Below are positions 43,271 through 52,822 of a stretch of 64,000 nt of DNA, one piece after another (positions within the stretch are counted from its first letter, which is position 1; the number at the start of each line of letters is the position of its first letter). Under the pieces are notes generated by a model. The model was not told the origin of the DNA and ran no database searches. It worked only from the letters and a program-made list of their open reading frames with translations. Origin of the DNA: Streptomyces chromofuscus. GTDB taxonomy: Bacteria > Actinomycetota > Actinomycetes > Streptomycetales > Streptomycetaceae. The stretch lies in NCBI RefSeq assembly GCF_015160875.1, contig NZ_CP063374.1, positions 4,157,501-4,221,500 on the forward strand. Direction: 5' to 3'. The position numbers were made by a program, and so were the translations under genes.

Positions 43271-43304
43271 AAAGGCCCCGGACCGCTCATGGTCCGGGGC
43301 CTTT
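43271..43304. terminator. Strong terminator after the tRNA remnant
   Basis: A 14-bp perfect stem AAAGGCCCCGGACC / GGTCCGGGGCCTTT with loop GCTCAT. Hairpins of this kind usually follow Streptomyces tRNA genes, which supports the reading of the preceding scar. Confidence 0.85.
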
Positions 43305-43307
43305 GAC

Positions 43308-43635
43308 ATCCACTTCTGGGTACTACTTCTTCGCGGACCTCGAGGGGAGCGGAGAAGCCCGCTACCGCGCTGTATACGAAGGCGGTGACGCCTTCCAGGA
43401 CGCTGTCACCGAGAGTGTGCTCGTCGCCGGATAACAGGTGGCCCCGTACGGCGAACCGCCCGTACGGGGCACATCCGGCAGCGCGTAGGGCTCCGGTAGG
43501 GCTCTGTTCTGCGGCCGACCTGGGCAGGCGGCCGAAGCGATCGCCGTCCACCCCACGGTGGCCGAGCAGCGGGCCGCCGAGTCCAAGCCCATCCCTGTGG
43601 GCGAGCACGGGTACTCCTTGGCGACCCCCTTCTAG
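43308..43635 (+). pseudogene. Decayed coding fragments
   Basis: Two frames look like C-terminal protein ends without beginnings. One at about 43308-43434 (YYFFADLEGSGEARYRAVYE, ending VTESVLVAG) resembles the close of an Ig-like secreted domain. The other at about 43530-43635 reads AVHPTVAEQRAAESKPIPVG and ends GYSLATPF. Between them is a small hairpin (CCCGTACGG). The remainder up to 43731 shows nothing coding. Confidence 0.4.
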
Positions 43636-43731
43636 CCCCGTACTTCGCAGGTCGCTGATTCAGATGATCTGGCTGCTGCCCCACAACAGAGAGAGCCCGG
43701 AGGGCATTCTCTCGGGGCTCCCGGCACACGA

Positions 43732-44556
43732 TCAGATGACCAGCGCCACCACCCCCACCACCACGAACGCGACACCGGCCAGCAAGACAGGGCTGCCCAG
43801 CAGCAGGATGAGCACCGCGCCGAACACGAGTTGTCCCGTCGTACGGCGACCGGCCTTGGTGGTCTCGGGGTCCGCGGGGTCGTACGTGATCTCGGCCCGC
43901 TCGGCACCCCCGTCCGAGCCCGTGCGCTTACGCCGTACGCCTTGGCTGTCGACGTACGCGTAGGTGTACTGCTCGACGCCGTTGTACCAGTGGGACCGCT
44001 GCAGCTGTCCCTCCACGGTGATCCCCCGGATACGCAGCACCCAGGCCTCCCGGAACACTTGCCATCCGGCGTACACGCCCAGCCCCCCGGCAGCGATCGG
44101 GCCGGGGGCCACCGCCCAGAGGACCCCCGGGACCACTCCGGCGCCCTTCAGCATCAGCAGGACGAGTACCAGCACATACCCGCCCCCGAGGCCCCACCAG
44201 AGCAAACGGACCTTCGGTGCCGCCCGCTCCAGCGGCTCCTCGGTCACCAGCCCCGCCCCGTCCGGCCGCGGCTCGTCGGCGTCCCGTACGGGCAGTGCAC
44301 GGCGGACGGCGTGCGCGAACTCCTGCACGGCGGGGGCACTGCGGCACCTGAGGAGGTACGCCACAGGCTCGTCGCCCGTCAGTACGACGGTCAGCCGCCG
44401 GCCCTTGGGGCCGTGAACGTCGACCCGTTCTATCGCCGCCACCGGTATCCGGCGCCGCACGCCGTCCGCCTCCAGCAGCACCACCCCGTCCCGCAGCCGG
44501 ATGGAGACACGGCGTCTGCCGTGCAGTACCAGCGAGGACGTCTCTGTTGAGGTCAC
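43732..44556 (-). CDS. Membrane protein with a DUF3592-type domain
   Basis: 274 aa from GTG 44556. The soluble N-terminal half (LVLHGRRRVSIRLRDGVVLLEA; RRRIPVAAIERVDVHGPKGRRL) resembles a PH-like fold. Next come two central transmembrane helices (about 120-165), a beta domain typical of DUF3592 (SHWYNGVEQYTYAYVDSQGV; AEITYDPADPETTKAG) and two closing helices. Function unknown. Its downstream end meets the decayed region. Confidence 0.72.
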   Translation of the reverse strand: MTSTETSSLVLHGRRRVSIRLRDGVVLLEADGVRRRIPVAAIERVDVHGPKGRRLTVVLTGDEPVAYLLRCRSAPAVQEFAHAVRRALPVRDADEPRPDGAGLVTEEPLERAAPKVRLLWWGLGGGYVLVLVLLMLKGAGVVPGVLWAVAPGPIAAGGLGVYAGWQVFREAWVLRIRGITVEGQLQRSHWYNGVEQYTYAYVDSQGVRRKRTGSDGGAERAEITYDPADPETTKAGRRTTGQLVFGAVLILLLGSPVLLAGVAFVVVGVVALVI

Positions 44557-44615
44557 GCGGGCACATTAGCTTCGCGCTTTCATGAAGCGGCTGTCCGACA
44601 GGCGGTCAGGTAAGC

Positions 44616-44877
44616 GAAAAGTGCCTCTGAACAGCGAGAATGAGGATTGCTGAGGTCCTTGTTCCCGCCCCTGTCGGAGGCACTTTTCAGGTGAAGCAGC
44701 CTACCGGGTCTTACCCCCATGTCCGTGTCCGGGACGACGGCCGAGCCGTGGTCTCGCAGGCCGGTTCGGTCCTGCTGGTCGAAACCGCCCGCAAGATCGG
44801 CCTTGACCGGGCCATCTCCGCAGCGCTCGCCCCCTGGCATAAACCGCGGGCCGTCCACGACCCGGGGCAACCGGGCC
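44616..44877 (+). mobile_element. Truncated IS1380-type insertion sequence
   Basis: A 12-bp inverted repeat (GAAAAGTGCCTC at 44616-44627 and its complement at 44677-44688) precedes a frame from GTG 44691 that reads VKQPTGSYPHVRVRDDGRAV, VVSQAGSVLLVETARKIGLD, LAPWHKPRAVHDPG. That is the N-terminal part of an IS1380 transposase. Similarity ends at about 44877, so the element lost most of its length. No intact end is seen on the right. Confidence 0.72.
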
Positions 44878-44901
44878 GAAATCCAGCCCACTTGGGCATA
44901 T

Positions 44902-45447
44902 TCACTCGCGGGAGTGAGCCTGCCCTGCGGGAGGGAGGGGTGGGGCTTGGTGGGGTTCTTTGTCCCCAGTGGGTAGTGCATGGGGAGCGCAGGGTGGGCC
45001 GGGGCGTGGGCCGTCGGGTGCCGGTGATTGCGGCGCGGTGAGGGTGAGTTCGGCCCAGACCGTCTTGCGGGGCGGCAGTCCCTGGATCACGCCCCAGCGG
45101 TCGGCCAGGGCGGCCACGAGGGTGAGACCACGGCCGGACTCGTCGCACGGGTCGGCGAGGTGGCGCTGCGGAAGCCGGTCACCGCGCGTGTCCGTGACCT
45201 CGATGCGGAGGGTCCGGCCGACCACGTAGAGCAGGAGCTGGAAGTTCCGGCCGGGGACGCGGCCGTGGGTCGCCGCGTTGTTGGCCAGTTCGGCCACGAT
45301 GAGTTGCGCCGGGTCCAAGGGCAGGCCCCAGGTCCGCAGTTGTTCCGTGGCGAGCAGGCGGGCGAGGCGTGCGCCTCGGGGTGTGGGGGACAGCAGGACG
45401 CTGAGGTTGCGGACGGGCCGGCTGGGTTGGGGGAGTTTCCGATTCAC
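44902..45447 (-). CDS. ATP-binding (HATPase_c) anti-sigma-type protein
   Basis: 181 aa. GHKL ATPase motifs: N box in LIVAELANNAATHGRV, G box in RIEVTDTRGDRLP and DESGRGLTLVAALADRW. The Pro-rich C-terminal tail (about 140-181) is disordered and its end abuts the IS1380 remnant, so the tail may have changed on insertion. In Streptomyces such proteins sit beside DUF5753 regulators and DUF397 proteins (whiJ-type loci), as here. It is divergent from that pair across about 155 bp. Confidence 0.85.
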   Translation of the reverse strand: MNRKLPQPSRPVRNLSVLLSPTPRGARLARLLATEQLRTWGLPLDPAQLIVAELANNAATHGRVPGRNFQLLLYVVGRTLRIEVTDTRGDRLPQRHLADPCDESGRGLTLVAALADRWGVIQGLPPRKTVWAELTLTAPQSPAPDGPRPGPPCAPHALPTGDKEPHQAPPLPPAGQAHSRE

Positions 45448-45602
45448 GTCACTCAGCGTGGCCGGAAGTGCCTACCGTGGGCAGTGACGTCGCGATTGCG
45501 TACGGTGACTGTCCAGCGCTTGTCCGGTGGTGTCCGGGCTTGTCGGGGCGGGGCGTACGGGTAGGGCGCGGCTGGGACGAGACGTACGACGGAGGGGCGC
45601 GC

Positions 45603-46478
45603 ATGTCGGTGGACGGCGAGGTTCGGCAGCTGAGGACCGAGGCTGACGAGCCGGGGTGGGAGGTGGACCCGGACGACGAGTGGGGCGTGGCCGTTGTCGC
45701 CACCGTGGGGCGGCAGGTGAAGCTGCGGCGCGAGGCCGTGGGGATGCGCGCCGGCGACTTCGGGAAGTCCGTGGGGTACGGCGAGGACCTCGTCTACAAG
45801 ATCGAGAGCGGCAAGCGGATTCCCCGGCCGGAGTTTCTGGACAGGGCGGACGAGGTGTTGGGGGCGGGTGGGTTGCTCTCGGCGATGAAGGAGGATGTGG
45901 CGAAGGTTCGGTATCCGAAGAAGGTGCGGGCCTTGGCGAAGATGGAGGCCACGGCGGTTGAGATCGCGCTGTACGAGTGCAACATCATCGCTGGGCTGTT
46001 GCAGACGCAGGAGCATGCTCGATCCGTCATCGGGGCGACGCAGCCGCCGTACTCGCCGGATGACGTGGAACGCATGGTCACGGCTCGTGTGGCACGGCAG
46101 TCGGTATTCGAACGCGATCCGGCACCTGCGCTCAGTTTCGTCCTGGAAGAGGGCGTGCTGCGGCGCCCCATCGGGGGCAGAATGGTGTGGCGTCAGCAGC
46201 TCGAACGGCTGCATCAGGTGGGGCGGTTGCACAACGTCGTACTGCAAGTGATGCCGATGAACTGTGACACCCACTCCGGGCTGGACGGGCGTATCGAGCT
46301 GCTGAAGTTCGCGGACGGTACGGCGGTGGGCCGCTCAGACGGTGCGTTCAACGGTCGGCCGGTCCACGACCCCAAGCACTTGCGCATCCTCGAACTGCGG
46401 TATGGCACCATCCGGGCTCAGGCGCTCTCGCCTCGGGAGTCGCTGACCCTCATCGAGCAACTGCTGGGAGAAACATGA
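45603..46478 (+). CDS. XRE-family regulator with DUF5753 (whiJ type)
   Basis: 291 aa from ATG 45603; the frame is open further upstream but without protein character. HTH at about 32-85 (QVKLRREAVGMRAGDFGKSV; EDLVYKIESGKRIPRPEFLDRADEVL) and DUF5753 at about 105-285 (ALYECNIIAGLLQTQEHARSV; LHNVVLQVMPMNCDTHSGLDG). It overlaps the DUF397 gene by ATGA. Such pairs are developmental regulators or toxin-antitoxin-like systems in Streptomyces. Confidence 0.9.
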   Translation: MSVDGEVRQLRTEADEPGWEVDPDDEWGVAVVATVGRQVKLRREAVGMRAGDFGKSVGYGEDLVYKIESGKRIPRPEFLDRADEVLGAGGLLSAMKEDVAKVRYPKKVRALAKMEATAVEIALYECNIIAGLLQTQEHARSVIGATQPPYSPDDVERMVTARVARQSVFERDPAPALSFVLEEGVLRRPIGGRMVWRQQLERLHQVGRLHNVVLQVMPMNCDTHSGLDGRIELLKFADGTAVGRSDGAFNGRPVHDPKHLRILELRYGTIRAQALSPRESLTLIEQLLGET

Positions 46479-46687
46479 TCCGCAAGGCCACTGTTGGGGA
46501 AACCTCCGAGTTGGCGTGGTTCAAGAGCAGTTACAGCGGCGGCAACGACGGCAACTCCTGCGTTGAGGTCGCCCACGCTCCCGGCACCATCCACGTCCGC
46601 GACTCCAAGTACCCGGACGTCAGCCCTCGCCTCGCGCTCGCGCCAAAGGCGTGGGCCGACTTCGTGGCGTACGCGTCCGGAAACTGA
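46475..46687 (+). CDS. DUF397 protein
   Basis: 70 aa (ELAWFKSSYSGGNDGNSCVEVA, IHVRDSKYPDVSPRLAL, WADFVAYA), the complete DUF397 pattern. It is translationally coupled to the DUF5753 regulator, whose DNA binding it is thought to modulate. A hairpin terminator follows 13 nt after the stop. Confidence 0.92.
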   Translation: MIRKATVGETSELAWFKSSYSGGNDGNSCVEVAHAPGTIHVRDSKYPDVSPRLALAPKAWADFVAYASGN

Positions 46688-46700
46688 CCCCTCAATTGTC

Positions 46701-46736
46701 GTGCCCCGCACCTGGTCGTGACCGGGTGCGGGGCAC
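46701..46736. terminator. Terminator between DUF397 and the VCBS protein gene
   Basis: A 12-bp perfect stem GTGCCCCGCACC / GGTGCGGGGCAC with a 12-nt loop, between convergent genes. Confidence 0.82.
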
Positions 46737-46770
46737 TGCCCGTGCATCAGCTGCTCGACGTGTTCATCGG

Positions 46771-49700
46771 TCAGGACAGGGACTTGTAGGCGCCCCAGCC
46801 GGTCCCGATCTTCACGGGTGACGCGAACGTGCCCTTGCCCGTGCCCGACAGGCGCCACAGGTAGCCGCTGGTGTCGCGGGCGACGAGGTCGGCCCTGCCG
46901 TCGTCGGTGAGGTCGCCGACGCCCACGACCGCGTTGTAGCCGCTGCCCCAGTTGGACGCCAGTTTCACGCGGGCCGCGAACGTGCCGTTGCCCTTGCCGT
47001 CGTAGCGGTAGAGGGCGTTGGCCTTGTCCTGGGCGATCAGGTCGGGGCGGCCGTCGCCGGTGATGTCGCCGACGCCGACGACCCTATTGTAGGTGCGCCA
47101 GTCCGCCCAGAGCTTCACCGCGGTGGAGAGCTTGCCCGTGCTGAGGCCCTTGTAGAGGTACACCGCGCCCGTGGACGCCTTGCGGGCGAGGAGGTCGGGG
47201 CGGCCGTCGCCGGTCACGTCACCGGGCGAGGTGAGGACATCGAACGTCGTCCAGCCGCTGGTCGCGAGTGTGGTGTACGGCGTCGACGGCCTGAGCGCGG
47301 CGTTGCAGCCGGGCTTGTAGAGGCGCAGGGCGCCGCTGGACAGGCGGACGAGGACGTCGTTGCAGCGGTCGCCGCTGAGGTCGCCGAAGGGGACGGCGGT
47401 GATGGAGGTGGGCCAGCCGGTGCCGGCCGTCCGCTCGCCCAGCTTGCCCGTGCCCGTGCCGGAGTGGAACGTCAGCGCGCCCGTGGAGCCGAGGGTGAGC
47501 AGGTCGCCGCGGCCGTCGGGGCCGTCGGGGCTGACGAAGTCGCGGCGGACCGGCATGCCCCGCTGGAGGAAGACGCCGCCCGTGGCCACCGTGTTCACGG
47601 AGGCGCTGCCGACGCCGGTCGCCTTGAGGGCCCAGGTCAGGTGGCCGTTGGGGAAGCGGGTTCCGTCGGACGCCAGGCCGTTCCACCGCACCGCCACGCG
47701 GGCCGGGGTCGCTCCGCCGGTGATCGTGCGCGTGGCCTTGCCGTTCGCGCCGCTCTGGACGGAGGTGAAGGTCAGGGACCAGGAGGTGACCGGGCGGGAC
47801 AGCAGCCACTGGCCGATCCACGGCGCCGACGTCGACGGCTGCGTGTAGCTCTCCGTCTCCGACTCGATGGCGGTCACGGCGGACGGCGTGATGCCGGTGG
47901 TGGCGACGTGCGTGCGCTCGTAACCGTCGAACCAGGCGACCAGTCCCGTGTACTCGTCGACCGTCCAGCGGTAGCGGCGGTCGGCGGCGAGGCCGGTGTC
48001 GGGCAGGCCGGAGGCGACGACGCGGGTGGCGCCGGTGGCCGCCTCGGTCAGGACGAGCTCGTCGGTGCCGTGGTCGTGGCGGACGGTGAAGCCGTCGCCG
48101 AGCAGCACGTCACCGGGGGCGACGGCCTTCGTCGTCCGGGCCTTGGTGTCGTACACGCCCGCCGAGGCCGTGCCGCAGGCCCAGTACACCCAGCGGCCGG
48201 CCGCCTGGAGCTCGCTCGGCACACAGGCCAGGCCCGGCACGGTTACCGTGGCGAGCGTCTTCATCGCGACGAGGTCGTACGACGAGATCGTGCCGAGCGT
48301 GCTCGCGCTCCAGAGCGTGGTGCCGTTCAGGGCGGCGGCACGGGCGGACCGCTGCAGCCGCTGGCCGTAGCCGAATCGGCCGACGTACTGCGTGCCGGCC
48401 GCGTCGTAGACCGCGTACTCGTCGGAGACGTCGACGATCGAGCCGCCGCGCGTGCCGAAGTCCAGCTCGTGGCCGCCGATCGCGACCAGCCGGTCGTCGT
48501 CGCCGGTGCCGCCCTCGCCGGTGCCGCCGTTGGTGTCCAGATAGACGTGGTGGCCGTCGACGTTGCCCCACAGCGCCGAGCAGGTGGTGCCGGGGTACGG
48601 GCACACGGGCTCGTACATCGAGCCGCTCGCCGTGGCGGCGGACGCCGTCAGCGTGGTCGAGCCGTTCGTGGTCAGGGTGCGCACGGACGTGGTGTCCGTG
48701 GTGGTGCTCGCCGGGTCGTCCGCGGCGACGCGCAGGCTGCCGCGGCTGAGCGCGATGCCGGTCTTGGTGTTCTCCAGGGCCGGGGGCTGGTAGACCTTCT
48801 CCAGCTTCAGCGTGCCGTCCGCGGCCTGGCTCACCCGCTGGACCCACCGGTCGGTGATCGCGCTGCCGCCGGTGACGAGCGCGGAGCCGTCACCGCTCGC
48901 GAGCGTGTACTCGCCGGCGCTGGGCAGCAGGGTCTGCTTCACGGACGGGTCGATGAGGCTGACCGCGAGAAGCCTGGTGGTGGTCGCGTTCACGTAGTGC
49001 GGCAGCAGCAGCCAGTCGCCGACCAGGACCGGTTCGCCGTCGAGGCCGTAGGACAGCTCGGGCACCGGGACCAGCTGTTCCCCGGCGGCGAGGTCGTCGC
49101 GGGACTTCAGGTGCAGGTAGCCGCTGTAGGTGTCGTACCAGCCGACGCGGTCCTCGCTCATCACGGTCTTCGGGCGGTACTGCGTGCCGCTGAACGCCAC
49201 GGTGGCCGTGGCCGTCTCGACGTCGATGTGGGCGAGCCCGTAGTTGCCGTACGCCACGAGGACACCGGAGGAGTCCGCGGCGCGTACGTCCGTGCTCTGC
49301 ACGCTCGTCGGTTCACCGCCGATGGGACGGGTGCGCCACGTGCCGTCGACCTCGTCCAGCAGGGAGTAGGTGGTGAGGATCGTGTCGCCCGCCAGGGCCC
49401 GGTAGTAGCCGTGGTCCGTGGCGTTCCACTCCACCTTCCTGGTGGTGCCCGTCGCCGGGTCCCACAAGGTGGCCTGGGCGTCGGACGCCGTCTTCGGCAG
49501 CGCGATCACATCGCTGTCCGAGCCGTACCAGGCGTCGCGGCAGGCCGAATCGACGTCGGCGCAGGCGGTGTCGGGCGTGTAGACGCCGTTCGCGTCCCCG
49601 ACGGTGACGGTCCGGCCCGTCGCGTAGTCCGTCCACAGCAGCCCGTCCCGGCCGGCATGGCGGTGCAGGAAGCCGGTGTCGCCCACGACGTACGGACGTT

Positions 49701-49881
49701 CGGTGCGTGCCTGGGTGGTGCTGGGATCGGTCAGTGTGATCCCGGTGGTGTCCGCGGCGGCGGACTCCGTGGCCTCGCCGTCCTTCGGTGAAAGGACGAC
49801 GAGGGACGTCGCCGCCATGGCGACCACGAGCGAGGAGACGGATACGGTCAGACCGCCCCGTCTCGGGGCGAATCTGCCCAC
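46771..49881 (-). CDS. Very large secreted protein with propeller and VCBS/FG-GAP repeats
   Basis: 1036 aa. A signal-like N-terminus (RRGGLTVSVSSLVVAMAATSLVVL) is followed by long beta-propeller-like sequence (about 60-640), an Ig/FlgD-like module (about 690-760, ITGGATPARVAVRWNGLASDG) and five or so C-terminal VCBS/FG-GAP repeats (GDVTGDGRPDLLARKAS; GDITGDGRPDLIAQD; GDLTDDGRADLVARD). It is probably exported and calcium-binding; ligand unknown. Single gene, convergent with DUF397. Confidence 0.82.
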   Translation of the reverse strand: MGRFAPRRGGLTVSVSSLVVAMAATSLVVLSPKDGEATESAAADTTGITLTDPSTTQARTERPYVVGDTGFLHRHAGRDGLLWTDYATGRTVTVGDANGVYTPDTACADVDSACRDAWYGSDSDVIALPKTASDAQATLWDPATGTTRKVEWNATDHGYYRALAGDTILTTYSLLDEVDGTWRTRPIGGEPTSVQSTDVRAADSSGVLVAYGNYGLAHIDVETATATVAFSGTQYRPKTVMSEDRVGWYDTYSGYLHLKSRDDLAAGEQLVPVPELSYGLDGEPVLVGDWLLLPHYVNATTTRLLAVSLIDPSVKQTLLPSAGEYTLASGDGSALVTGGSAITDRWVQRVSQAADGTLKLEKVYQPPALENTKTGIALSRGSLRVAADDPASTTTDTTSVRTLTTNGSTTLTASAATASGSMYEPVCPYPGTTCSALWGNVDGHHVYLDTNGGTGEGGTGDDDRLVAIGGHELDFGTRGGSIVDVSDEYAVYDAAGTQYVGRFGYGQRLQRSARAAALNGTTLWSASTLGTISSYDLVAMKTLATVTVPGLACVPSELQAAGRWVYWACGTASAGVYDTKARTTKAVAPGDVLLGDGFTVRHDHGTDELVLTEAATGATRVVASGLPDTGLAADRRYRWTVDEYTGLVAWFDGYERTHVATTGITPSAVTAIESETESYTQPSTSAPWIGQWLLSRPVTSWSLTFTSVQSGANGKATRTITGGATPARVAVRWNGLASDGTRFPNGHLTWALKATGVGSASVNTVATGGVFLQRGMPVRRDFVSPDGPDGRGDLLTLGSTGALTFHSGTGTGKLGERTAGTGWPTSITAVPFGDLSGDRCNDVLVRLSSGALRLYKPGCNAALRPSTPYTTLATSGWTTFDVLTSPGDVTGDGRPDLLARKASTGAVYLYKGLSTGKLSTAVKLWADWRTYNRVVGVGDITGDGRPDLIAQDKANALYRYDGKGNGTFAARVKLASNWGSGYNAVVGVGDLTDDGRADLVARDTSGYLWRLSGTGKGTFASPVKIGTGWGAYKSLS

Positions 49882-49943
49882 GTGAGAACCCTCCCCAGCG
49901 AGGGCCCGCGCCCCCGCACAAGTGGCCGAATCCTACCTGGCGA

Positions 49944-50309
49944 TCAGCGGGCCACGTACTGCGTGAGGATCGCCTGGACCTCGTAGATGTCGACGCCCTT
50001 GGTGAAGGTCTTGGTGATCGGCAGCTGGGCGCCCGACACCCAGATCTTCAGCTCTGCGTCGAGGTCGAAGGTGCCGGCCGTCTCCACCGCGAAGTGCGTG
50101 ATGCTGCGGTAGGGGATGGAGTGGTACTCCGTCTTCTTGCCCGTGATGCCCTGCTTGTCGACCAGGATCAGGCGGCGGTCGGTCAGCAGGATGGTGTCGC
50201 GGATCAGCAGGTAGGCGGCGTGCACCTGCTCGCCCTGGCCCAGCAGCCGGGCGTAGTCCTGCGCCGCCTGCGCCGGGTCGATCGGGTGCGCGTTGCCGAA
50301 AAGAGCCAT
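49944..50309 (-). CDS. Bacterial PH-domain protein
   Basis: 121 aa from ATG 50309 (MALFGNAHPIDPAQAAQDYA; LIRDTILLTDRRLILVDKQGI; YHSIPYRSITHFAVETAGTFDLDAELKIWV). It is the classic bPH_1 (former DUF1696) pattern, a seven-strand barrel closed by a helix. It is cytosolic and function is unknown. Confidence 0.88.
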   Translation of the reverse strand: MALFGNAHPIDPAQAAQDYARLLGQGEQVHAAYLLIRDTILLTDRRLILVDKQGITGKKTEYHSIPYRSITHFAVETAGTFDLDAELKIWVSGAQLPITKTFTKGVDIYEVQAILTQYVAR

Positions 50310-50475
50310 GAGAGGACCCCCCACTCGAACGTCGCGTGACCTTGGCCGGTCACGTGATCTTGGACCAGGTATATCCGGTGGGTGAGGGGGACGAGAAGGG
50401 CTGTTACCCGGCCGTATCGGTGCTGAGTACGCCCTGCGAAGCTTCGGCCATGGGAATTGCGCTGGAACGGCACAG

Positions 50476-50613
50476 CCGCAAGGGGCGGTCGGGGACACCC
50501 TGCTGCGCGGCTCGTACGAGCACGGCGAGGCGCTCGCCCGCGCGCTGGAGAGGATCGGGCCACGGGACGCGGACCGGCTGAGCCGGGTCGACCCCTACCG
50601 CGGGCCGGTGGCG
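50476..50613 (+). pseudogene. Decayed plus-strand coding fragment
   Basis: One frame reads PQGAVGDTLLRGSYEHGEAL, then ALERIGPRDADRLSRVDPYR, which has the look of a protein C-terminus. There is no start and no family assigned. It lies in the 650-bp gap before metG. Confidence 0.3.
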
Positions 50614-50850
50614 GTTCGGGGCGCGGTACGGCGGGAGCGGCGGCAGCTTGGCTGTCAGACGGTGGGCCAGGAAGGCGGCCGGGCGGACCAGGGGTTGCGG
50701 CGGGAGGTCGCTGGTCAGGGCTTGGCGTACGGCGGCGGGGGTGAGGTCGCGCCCCAGCCAGGCGGCGACGCCGGGGGCGAGGTGTTCGGCGTCGGTCCCG
50801 GCCGTCGTAAAAGTCCAGGTGCGGAATGGACGGTCATAACCGGGTCGGGC
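50590..50850 (-). pseudogene. Decayed minus-strand coding fragment
   Basis: A frame with protein character (EHLAPGVAAWLGRDLTPAAV, RQALTSDLPPQPLVRPAAFL, AHRLTAKLPPLPPYRAP). It recalls the C-terminal region of Streptomyces HTH proteins related to replication regulators, but start and HTH are missing. Confidence 0.35.
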
Positions 50851-50908
50851 TGATTGCCCCGTCTGCTCGCTGAGGGAGCCCAGTCGTCGTCGCCCGCACA
50901 ACGCAGGA

Positions 50909-50938
50909 GCCCGGTGACGCCGTACGACGTCACCGGGC
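50909..50938 (-). terminator. Terminator of metG
   Basis: An 11-bp stem GCCCGGTGACG / CGTCACCGGGC with an 8-nt loop, 22 nt past the metG stop. Confidence 0.82.
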
Positions 50939-50959
50939 CCACTCACGGATGCCTGTCCG

Positions 50960-52675
50960 CTACGCGTGCTCCCCGCCGAAGCGCTCCTTGTACGCGGCCA
51001 GGTCCTCGTCCGTGAGCTTGGCGAAGAGGACCGGCGGCACGGTGAACGGGGTGCCGGCGGGCACCGAGGGGAGGGACTTCGCCTCGTCCTGCGACACCCA
51101 GGAGGCGGTGTCGTCGGTGAGGGAGAAGGCCTGGCGCATGGCCGCGGAGGTCGCCGGGATGAAGGGCTCCGACACCACCGCGTACAGGTGGATCAGGTTC
51201 ATCGCCGTGCGCAGGGTCAGCGCCGCGCCGTCCTTGTCCGTCTTGATTTCCAGCCAGGGGGCCTTCTCCTCCAGGTAGGAGTTGCCGGCCGACCACAGGG
51301 CGCGCAGCGCGGCCGCGGCCTTGCGGAACTGGAGGGCCTCCATCTGCTCCTCGTACTCGGAGAGCAGCCGGGCGATCTCCTCGCCCAGACGCGCCTCCGC
51401 CTCGCCGGGCTCGCCGCCGGCCGGGACCTCCTCGCCGAACCGCTTCTTGCTGAAGGACAGCACCCGGTTCACGAAGTTGCCGAGGGTGTCGGCCAGGTCC
51501 TTGTTCACCGTGGCGGTGAAGTGCTCCCAGGTGAAGGACGAGTCGTCCGACTCCGGGGCGTTGGCGATCAGGAAGTAGCGCCAGTAGTCGGCCGGGAGGA
51601 TGTCCAGCGCCTGGTCGGTGAAGACACCGCGCTTCTGCGAGGTGGAGAACTTCCCGCCGTAGTACGTCAGCCAGTTGAAGGCCTTGACGTAGTCGACCTT
51701 CTTCCACGGCTCGCGCACGCCCAGCTCGGTGGCCGGGAACATGACGGTGTGGAAGGGGACGTTGTCCTTGGCCATGAACTCGGTGTAGCGGACGGTGTCG
51801 TCCGCGTCGTACCACCAGGACTTCCAGTCGCGGTTCTCCGGGTCCTGGTCCGCCCACTCCTTCGTCGCGCCGATGTACTCGATGGGCGCGTCGAACCAGA
51901 CGTAGAAGACCTTGCCCTCCGCCGCCAGCTCCGGCCAGGTGTCCGCCGGGACGGGCACACCCCAGTCCAGGTCACGGGTGATGGCGCGGTCGTGCAGGCC
52001 CTCGTTCAGCCACTTGCGGGCGATGGAGGAGGCCAGTTGCGGCCAGTCCGCCTCGTGCCGGGCGACCCACGCCTCGACCTCGTGCTGGAGCTTGGACTGG
52101 AGCAGGAAGAGGTGCTTGGTCTCGCGGACCTCCAGGTCGGTGGAGCCGGAGATCGCCGAGCGCGGGTTGATCAGGTCGGTCGGGTCCAGGACCCGGGTGC
52201 AGTTCTCGCACTGGTCACCGCGGGCCTTGTCGTAGCCGCAGTGCGGGCAGGTGCCCTCGACGTAGCGGTCCGGGAGGAAGCGGCCGTCGGTGGGGCTGTA
52301 CACCTGGCGGATCGCGCGCTCCTCGATGAAGCCGTTCTCGTTGAGCTTGCGCGCGAAGTGCTGGGTGATCTCGACGTTCTGCGAGGAGGAGCTGCGGCCG
52401 AAGTAGTCGAAGGCGAGGGCGAAGCCGTCGTAGACCGCCTTCTGGGCGTCGTGCGCCTGGGCGCAGAACTCGTCGACCGGCAGGCCCTGCTCCTTGGCGG
52501 CGAGCTCGGCGGGGGTGCCGTGCTCGTCGGTGGCGCAGATGTACAGGACGTCGTGGCCGCGCTGGCGGAGGTAGCGGGAGTACACGTCGGCCGGGAGCAT
52601 GGACCCCACCATGTTGCCCAGGTGCTTGATCCCGTTGATGTACGGAAGGGCGCTGGTGATGAGGTGTCGAGCCAT
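50960..52675 (-). CDS. metG: Methionyl-tRNA synthetase
   Basis: 571 aa, class I. The HIGH motif is HLGN ([11 protein letters not shown]), the KMSKS motif KFSTSQKRG, and the zinc knuckle is complete ([19 protein letters not shown]). The anticodon-binding helical bundle is at about 400-540. No C-terminal tRNA-binding extension is present, as in other short actinobacterial forms. It charges tRNA-Met for initiation and elongation. No T-box or other leader was seen in the 60 bp before the start. Confidence 0.95.
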   Translation of the reverse strand: MARHLITSALPYINGIKHLGNMVGSMLPADVYSRYLRQRGHDVLYICATDEHGTPAELAAKEQGLPVDEFCAQAHDAQKAVYDGFALAFDYFGRSSSSQNVEITQHFARKLNENGFIEERAIRQVYSPTDGRFLPDRYVEGTCPHCGYDKARGDQCENCTRVLDPTDLINPRSAISGSTDLEVRETKHLFLLQSKLQHEVEAWVARHEADWPQLASSIARKWLNEGLHDRAITRDLDWGVPVPADTWPELAAEGKVFYVWFDAPIEYIGATKEWADQDPENRDWKSWWYDADDTVRYTEFMAKDNVPFHTVMFPATELGVREPWKKVDYVKAFNWLTYYGGKFSTSQKRGVFTDQALDILPADYWRYFLIANAPESDDSSFTWEHFTATVNKDLADTLGNFVNRVLSFSKKRFGEEVPAGGEPGEAEARLGEEIARLLSEYEEQMEALQFRKAAAALRALWSAGNSYLEEKAPWLEIKTDKDGAALTLRTAMNLIHLYAVVSEPFIPATSAAMRQAFSLTDDTASWVSQDEAKSLPSVPAGTPFTVPPVLFAKLTDEDLAAYKERFGGEHA

Positions 52676-52735
52676 GGCTTGGCTGCTCCCAGGTCGGTTG
52701 TTTTTCGAACCTTGAAATCGTAGCCGACATGGGTG

Positions 52736-52777
52736 GGCCGCCCGCTTCCCGTTTTACGGGGTGAGAGGCGGGCGGCC
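52736..52777 (-). terminator. Terminator of the VWA-protein gene
   Basis: A 10-bp stem GGCCGCCCGC / GCGGGCGGCC with a 22-nt loop that can pair further (CCCGTTTTACGGG), between the VWA gene stop and metG. Confidence 0.75.
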
Positions 52778-52822
52778 GGGGGTGGGGGGTGGTGCGGGTC
52801 TTTACGGCTGCTTACGGGGTGG

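Noticed and set aside
43227-43304. Functional tRNA-Arg gene
   Set aside because: No D-arm or acceptor stem can be drawn and the T-loop and its 3' strand are missing.
52676-52735. T-box or other riboswitch leader of metG
   Set aside because: The stretch is about 60 bp with no stable leader structure or T-box sequence.
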